5,222 nt of DNA. It comes from Planctomycetota bacterium. GTDB taxonomy: Bacteria > Planctomycetota > Phycisphaerae > Phycisphaerales > Phycisphaeraceae. This document shows, piece by piece, positions 4,357 to 5,222 of the stretch. Location of the stretch: NCBI GenBank assembly GCA_029267795.1, contig JAJUHR010000148.1, positions 1-5,222 on the forward strand, read 5' to 3'. Numbering within the stretch: position 1 is the stretch's first letter; each line of letters opens with the position of its first letter. The translations under genes were made by a program, and so were the position numbers. The notes under the pieces were generated by a model that saw only the letters and a list, made by a program, of their open reading frames with translations, was not told the origin of the DNA and made no database searches.

Positions 4357-5222
4357 ATGGAGATGAAAGGCCAAGCGGAACGGCCGAATCTGCTGTTGAT
4401 CTGCCACTGCTTTCCTGACGCGTTGGGCAACACGGGCCGTAGCCGGGCGTGGCAGTTGCTGCGGCTGGCGTCGCGCTGGCACCGGGTGCACGTGGCGTGC
4501 CTGTGGGACGGTCCGGTGAACCTGTCGCAGTGGCGGGACGTGAACCTTCTGGCCGAGCGGATCGCATTGGAGCCGGTGAGCCTGCGGCGACGGGCGGTGG
4601 GGCGGTCGGTGGGAGCTGTGAACGGCCCGAAGGGCGACGCGGCGCGGTGGTGCCACAGCCTGGAGGGCTTGATCGAAGGTCTGTGCCAGCGGGCACGGTT
4701 CGACGTCGTGATTTGCACCCACCCGGCGCTGTGGGAGCAGGCGATGTGCGTGGACGCGCGTAAGCGGGTCTGCGACCTGCACGTGCCGCGAAGCCTGCTG
4801 ATGCGCCGCCGGGCGGAACTTCATAGCGGTTTATGGGGGGCGTGGTACAGGAGGCAGGCCCGGTTGTACGACCGGATGGAGCGGTCGCTGGCGGACAGGT
4901 GCGACATCCTGACGCTGAGCAGGCGGTACCGGGGGACGCGGTTTCCGGGCGATCGGGGGCGGATGGTCCTGCTGCCGCACACGATCGACTTGAGTCGGTT
5001 CGAGCTGGCGGTCCCCCCGGAACCCCCGGAAGAAGCTGGGGGTGGGATGGGTGACGGGCGGGTGCCCCCACCGCGGCTGGTGGTCCACGCCGATTGGAGC
5101 CACCGGCCGGCGCGCTGGGCGCTGGGGCGATTCACCCGGCGGGTTTGGCCCGAGGTGAAGCGCGCGGTGCCTGAAGCGCAGCTATGCCACACGGATGCGG
5201 CGTCGCCGCCCGAGGCCTTGCA
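4357..5222 (+). CDS. Glycosyltransferase, GT4-like (PEP-CTERM/EpsH-associated transferase type), 3' truncated
   Basis: The frame stays open from 4357 to the window end (288 codons plus two bases), so the C-terminus is missing. The N-terminus is a Rossmann-type strand and helix, NLLLICHCFPDALGNTGRSRAWQ (in two parts: 11-20, 21-33), followed by RVHVACLWD (43-51). This matches the opening of GT-B glycosyltransferases, in which a loop rich in Gly and basic residues follows the first strand. FDVVICTHPALWEQAM (115-130), a WYRRQARLYDRMERSLADRCDILTLS stretch (163-188, an aromatic/basic helix, then the ERSLAD and TLS signature) and VLLPHTIDLSRFE (204-216) recall the PEP-CTERM/EpsH-associated transferases (TIGR03087 type). 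The second domain starts LVVHADWSHRP (241-251), where relatives usually have a TGxMxYxPN-like motif, then RRVWPEVKRAVPEAQL (261-276). The domains are joined by a Pro/Gly/Glu linker (219-240). It probably adds a sugar to the lipid-linked repeat unit in the cytoplasm. Donor and acceptor are unknown. The glycosyltransferase call is firm; the subfamily is by memory of motifs. Confidence 0.82.
   Translation, partial: MEMKGQAERPNLLLICHCFPDALGNTGRSRAWQLLRLASRWHRVHVACLWDGPVNLSQWRDVNLLAERIALEPVSLRRRAVGRSVGAVNGPKGDAARWCHSLEGLIEGLCQRARFDVVICTHPALWEQAMCVDARKRVCDLHVPRSLLMRRRAELHSGLWGAWYRRQARLYDRMERSLADRCDILTLSRRYRGTRFPGDRGRMVLLPHTIDLSRFELAVPPEPPEEAGGGMGDGRVPPPRLVVHADWSHRPARWALGRFTRRVWPEVKRAVPEAQLCHTDAASPPEAL
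5022..5043. repeat. Inverted repeat in the glycosyltransferase linker
   Basis: ACCCCC (5022-5027) and GGGGGT (5038-5043) are perfect reverse complements around a ten-base spacer. They lie in the codons for the Pro-rich (219-224) and Gly-rich (228-232) linker between the two glycosyltransferase domains. The right arm is shared with the adjacent G-quadruplex motif, so the two structures would exclude each other. Confidence 0.45.
5038..5062 (+). other. Canonical G-quadruplex motif within coding sequence
   Basis: Five runs of three or more G are separated by loops of 1, 2, 4 and 1 bases (runs at 5038-5042, 5044-5046, 5049-5051, 5056-5058 and 5060-5062). This meets the usual G3+ with loops of 1-7 definition on the coding strand, so it could form in the mRNA as well as in the non-template DNA. 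It falls in the low-complexity interdomain linker, where amino-acid constraint is weak. In a G-rich genome such motifs are not rare. Confidence 0.55.

Noticed and set aside
4224..4418. Possible 64-residue small protein between the kinase and the glycosyltransferase, with GAAGG upstream
   Set aside because: Third-base composition is mixed, unlike the G-rich neighbours. The product is featureless and polar, and the frame runs 62 bases into the glycosyltransferase, which has a better ribosome site.
3737..5071. Open frame of 444 codons on the - strand over the kinase and glycosyltransferase
   Set aside because: Ser/Pro/Ala/Arg-rich shadow translation with no recognisable motif; both genes beneath it are clearly coding on the + strand.

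Overview
The window is a stretch of a bacterial exopolysaccharide or capsule biosynthesis locus. Five genes all lie on the + strand, and the first and last run off the window edges. The DNA is GC-rich. Third codon positions are dominated by G rather than C (43 G against 10 C in the first 60 codons, hand count), so the genes read as strings of CTG, GTG, GCG and CGG. The gene set is typical of a Wzx/Wzy-type pathway in a Gram-negative (diderm) bacterium, because it includes an outer-membrane export protein. The kinase is separate from the co-polymerase, and the last glycosyltransferase resembles the family linked to PEP-CTERM/exosortase EPS loci. With the high GC, this fits Planctomycetota (perhaps Phycisphaerae) or a deltaproteobacterial/Myxococcota-like lineage. 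That placement is an inference of low confidence.

Layout: (1) bases 1-528, the C-terminal catalytic part of a polyprenyl-phosphate sugar-1-phosphate transferase, which starts the repeat unit. (2) 567-1340, a short Wza/GumB-type outer-membrane export (OPX) protein. (3) 1399-3063, a GumC/Wzz-type co-polymerase with long coiled coils and an apparent third membrane segment. (4) 3064-3279, a 216-base gap with several short stem-loops, one strong (3187-3215). (5) 3280-4203, a CpsD/CapB-like BY-kinase with an alternating C-terminal tyrosine cluster. (6) 4204-4356, a 153-base gap of somewhat lower GC. (7) 4357-5222, the N-terminal 288 codons of a GT4-like glycosyltransferase that continues past the window.

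How the genes work together: the sugar transferase loads the first sugar-phosphate on undecaprenyl phosphate at the inner membrane, and glycosyltransferases such as the last gene extend the unit. After flipping and polymerisation by genes outside the window, the co-polymerase sets chain length and links the polymerase to the OPX exit channel. The BY-kinase acts on the co-polymerase from the cytoplasm through phosphorylation cycles of its tyrosine tail.

I see no CRISPR array, tRNA, rRNA, insertion sequence or defence system. The locus is a recognisable EPS operon rather than a new system. The points worth a second look are the structured leader of the kinase gene, the three-helix co-polymerase, a near-perfect palindrome inside the kinase gene, variant kinase motifs, and a G-quadruplex/inverted-repeat linker in the last glycosyltransferase.
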